Origin: UBA4656 sp002405525
Lineage (GTDB): Bacteria > Pseudomonadota > Gammaproteobacteria > Xanthomonadales > Ahniellaceae
Length of the DNA stretch: 50,230 nucleotides
Reading direction: 5' to 3'
Assembly (NCBI GenBank): GCA_036723735.1
Contig: DAIMGT010000021.1
Coordinates: 1-50,230 of the forward strand
Every line of letters begins with the position of its first letter. Position 1 is the first letter of the stretch. Positions 50,046 to 50,230 of this stretch are shown here, piece after piece. Below the pieces are notes generated by a model, which did not search any database, was not told the origin of the DNA, and saw only the letters and a list, made by a program, of their open reading frames with translations. The position numbers and the translations under genes are program-made.

Positions 50046-50230
50046 TCACCGGATCCATCCGACGTTCAACCCGGCAACGCGTTGGAACGTCGTATCGCCC
50101 GTGAGCATGACGTGCGCCTGGCCCAGTTGAAGACACGACGCGGCCTGAAGTGCATCAGGCGTGCGCAATCCGTGACGTACACGAACCGCCGCCGCGAGTT
50201 CCACCACGTCGCGGGTCAGCTCCACCCAGA
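50046..50230 (-). CDS. PIN-domain protein (VapC-like), 5' part outside window
   Basis: Only the last 61 codons are inside the window, ending at a TGA at 50046-50048. The segment AAVRVRHGLRTPDALQAASC, then VMLTGDTTFQRVAGLNVGWI matches the C-terminal half of PIN-domain nucleases, including the conserved aspartates (TPDA and TGD). These enzymes are usually the toxin of a VapBC pair that cuts RNA; the antitoxin gene, if present, would lie beyond the right edge. Confidence 0.75.
   Translation of the reverse strand, partial: WVELTRDVVELAAAVRVRHGLRTPDALQAASCLQLGQAHVMLTGDTTFQRVAGLNVGWIR

Overview
This window is high-GC bacterial chromosome, densely coding on both strands with no phage, transposase, CRISPR array, rRNA or recognisable tRNA. 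Gene content points to a gammaproteobacterium of the Lysobacterales (Xanthomonadales) type: a Xanthomonas-style TonB-dependent receptor, a short NAD-type isocitrate dehydrogenase, a tusDCB-tusE cluster with glutaredoxin, phoB-phoR-ppk-ppx in one line, and a secreted protease with the SGWG-type C-terminal repeats common in that order. This assignment is inference from gene families, not from a marker gene.

Layout. 1-3.2 kb: a truncated LytS-type sensor kinase facing out of the window, a divergent secreted-looking quinone oxidoreductase, and an overlapping AraC regulator; 21-bp tandem repeats in the divergent gap look like LytTR-type operators. 3.3-5.8 kb: a TonB-dependent receptor pseudogene. 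6.3-10.2 kb: ECF sigma factor, FecR-like anti-sigma factor and STN-containing TonB receptor in an overlapping operon. 10.3-13 kb: a small exported protein and a zinc metalloprotease. 13-16.4 kb (minus): isocitrate dehydrogenase, an AhpD-like protein, glutaredoxin and TusE/TusB/TusC/TusD. 16.5-26 kb (plus): BepA-like protease, PhoB, PhoR, polyphosphate kinase, Ppx/GppA, a saccharopine-dehydrogenase-like protein and a CIA30-like protein. 26.5-30.1 kb: S9 peptidase, DsbC-like protein and AlkA-type glycosylase. 30.3-32.1 kb: two overlapping unknown genes of lower GC. 32.2-42.5 kb (minus): penicillin/AHL acylase, DUF423, a GldA/F/G-type ABC transporter with a DUF4340 protein, an SRPBCC-GyrI protein and a pseudouridine synthase. 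42.6-49.9 kb (plus): OsmC, fatty acid desaturase, FAD amine-oxidase-like protein, DUF1365, CFA synthase, DUF2878, DUF1295 and a second CFA-like methyltransferase. The right edge cuts a PIN-domain gene.

How they work together. The most system-like region is 43-49.9 kb, a nearly gapless run that would desaturate acyl chains, methylate the double bond and then oxidise or reduce the product in the membrane; it is a candidate pathway for unusual (cyclopropane, methyl-branched or furan) fatty acids. The phoBR-ppk-ppx line links phosphate sensing to polyphosphate turnover. The tus genes would relay sulfur for tRNA thiolation, and their TusE/DsrC member keeps both C-terminal cysteines. The ECF/FecR/receptor operon is a self-contained surface-signalling unit. 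Intergenic gaps carry several families of short palindromic repeats.
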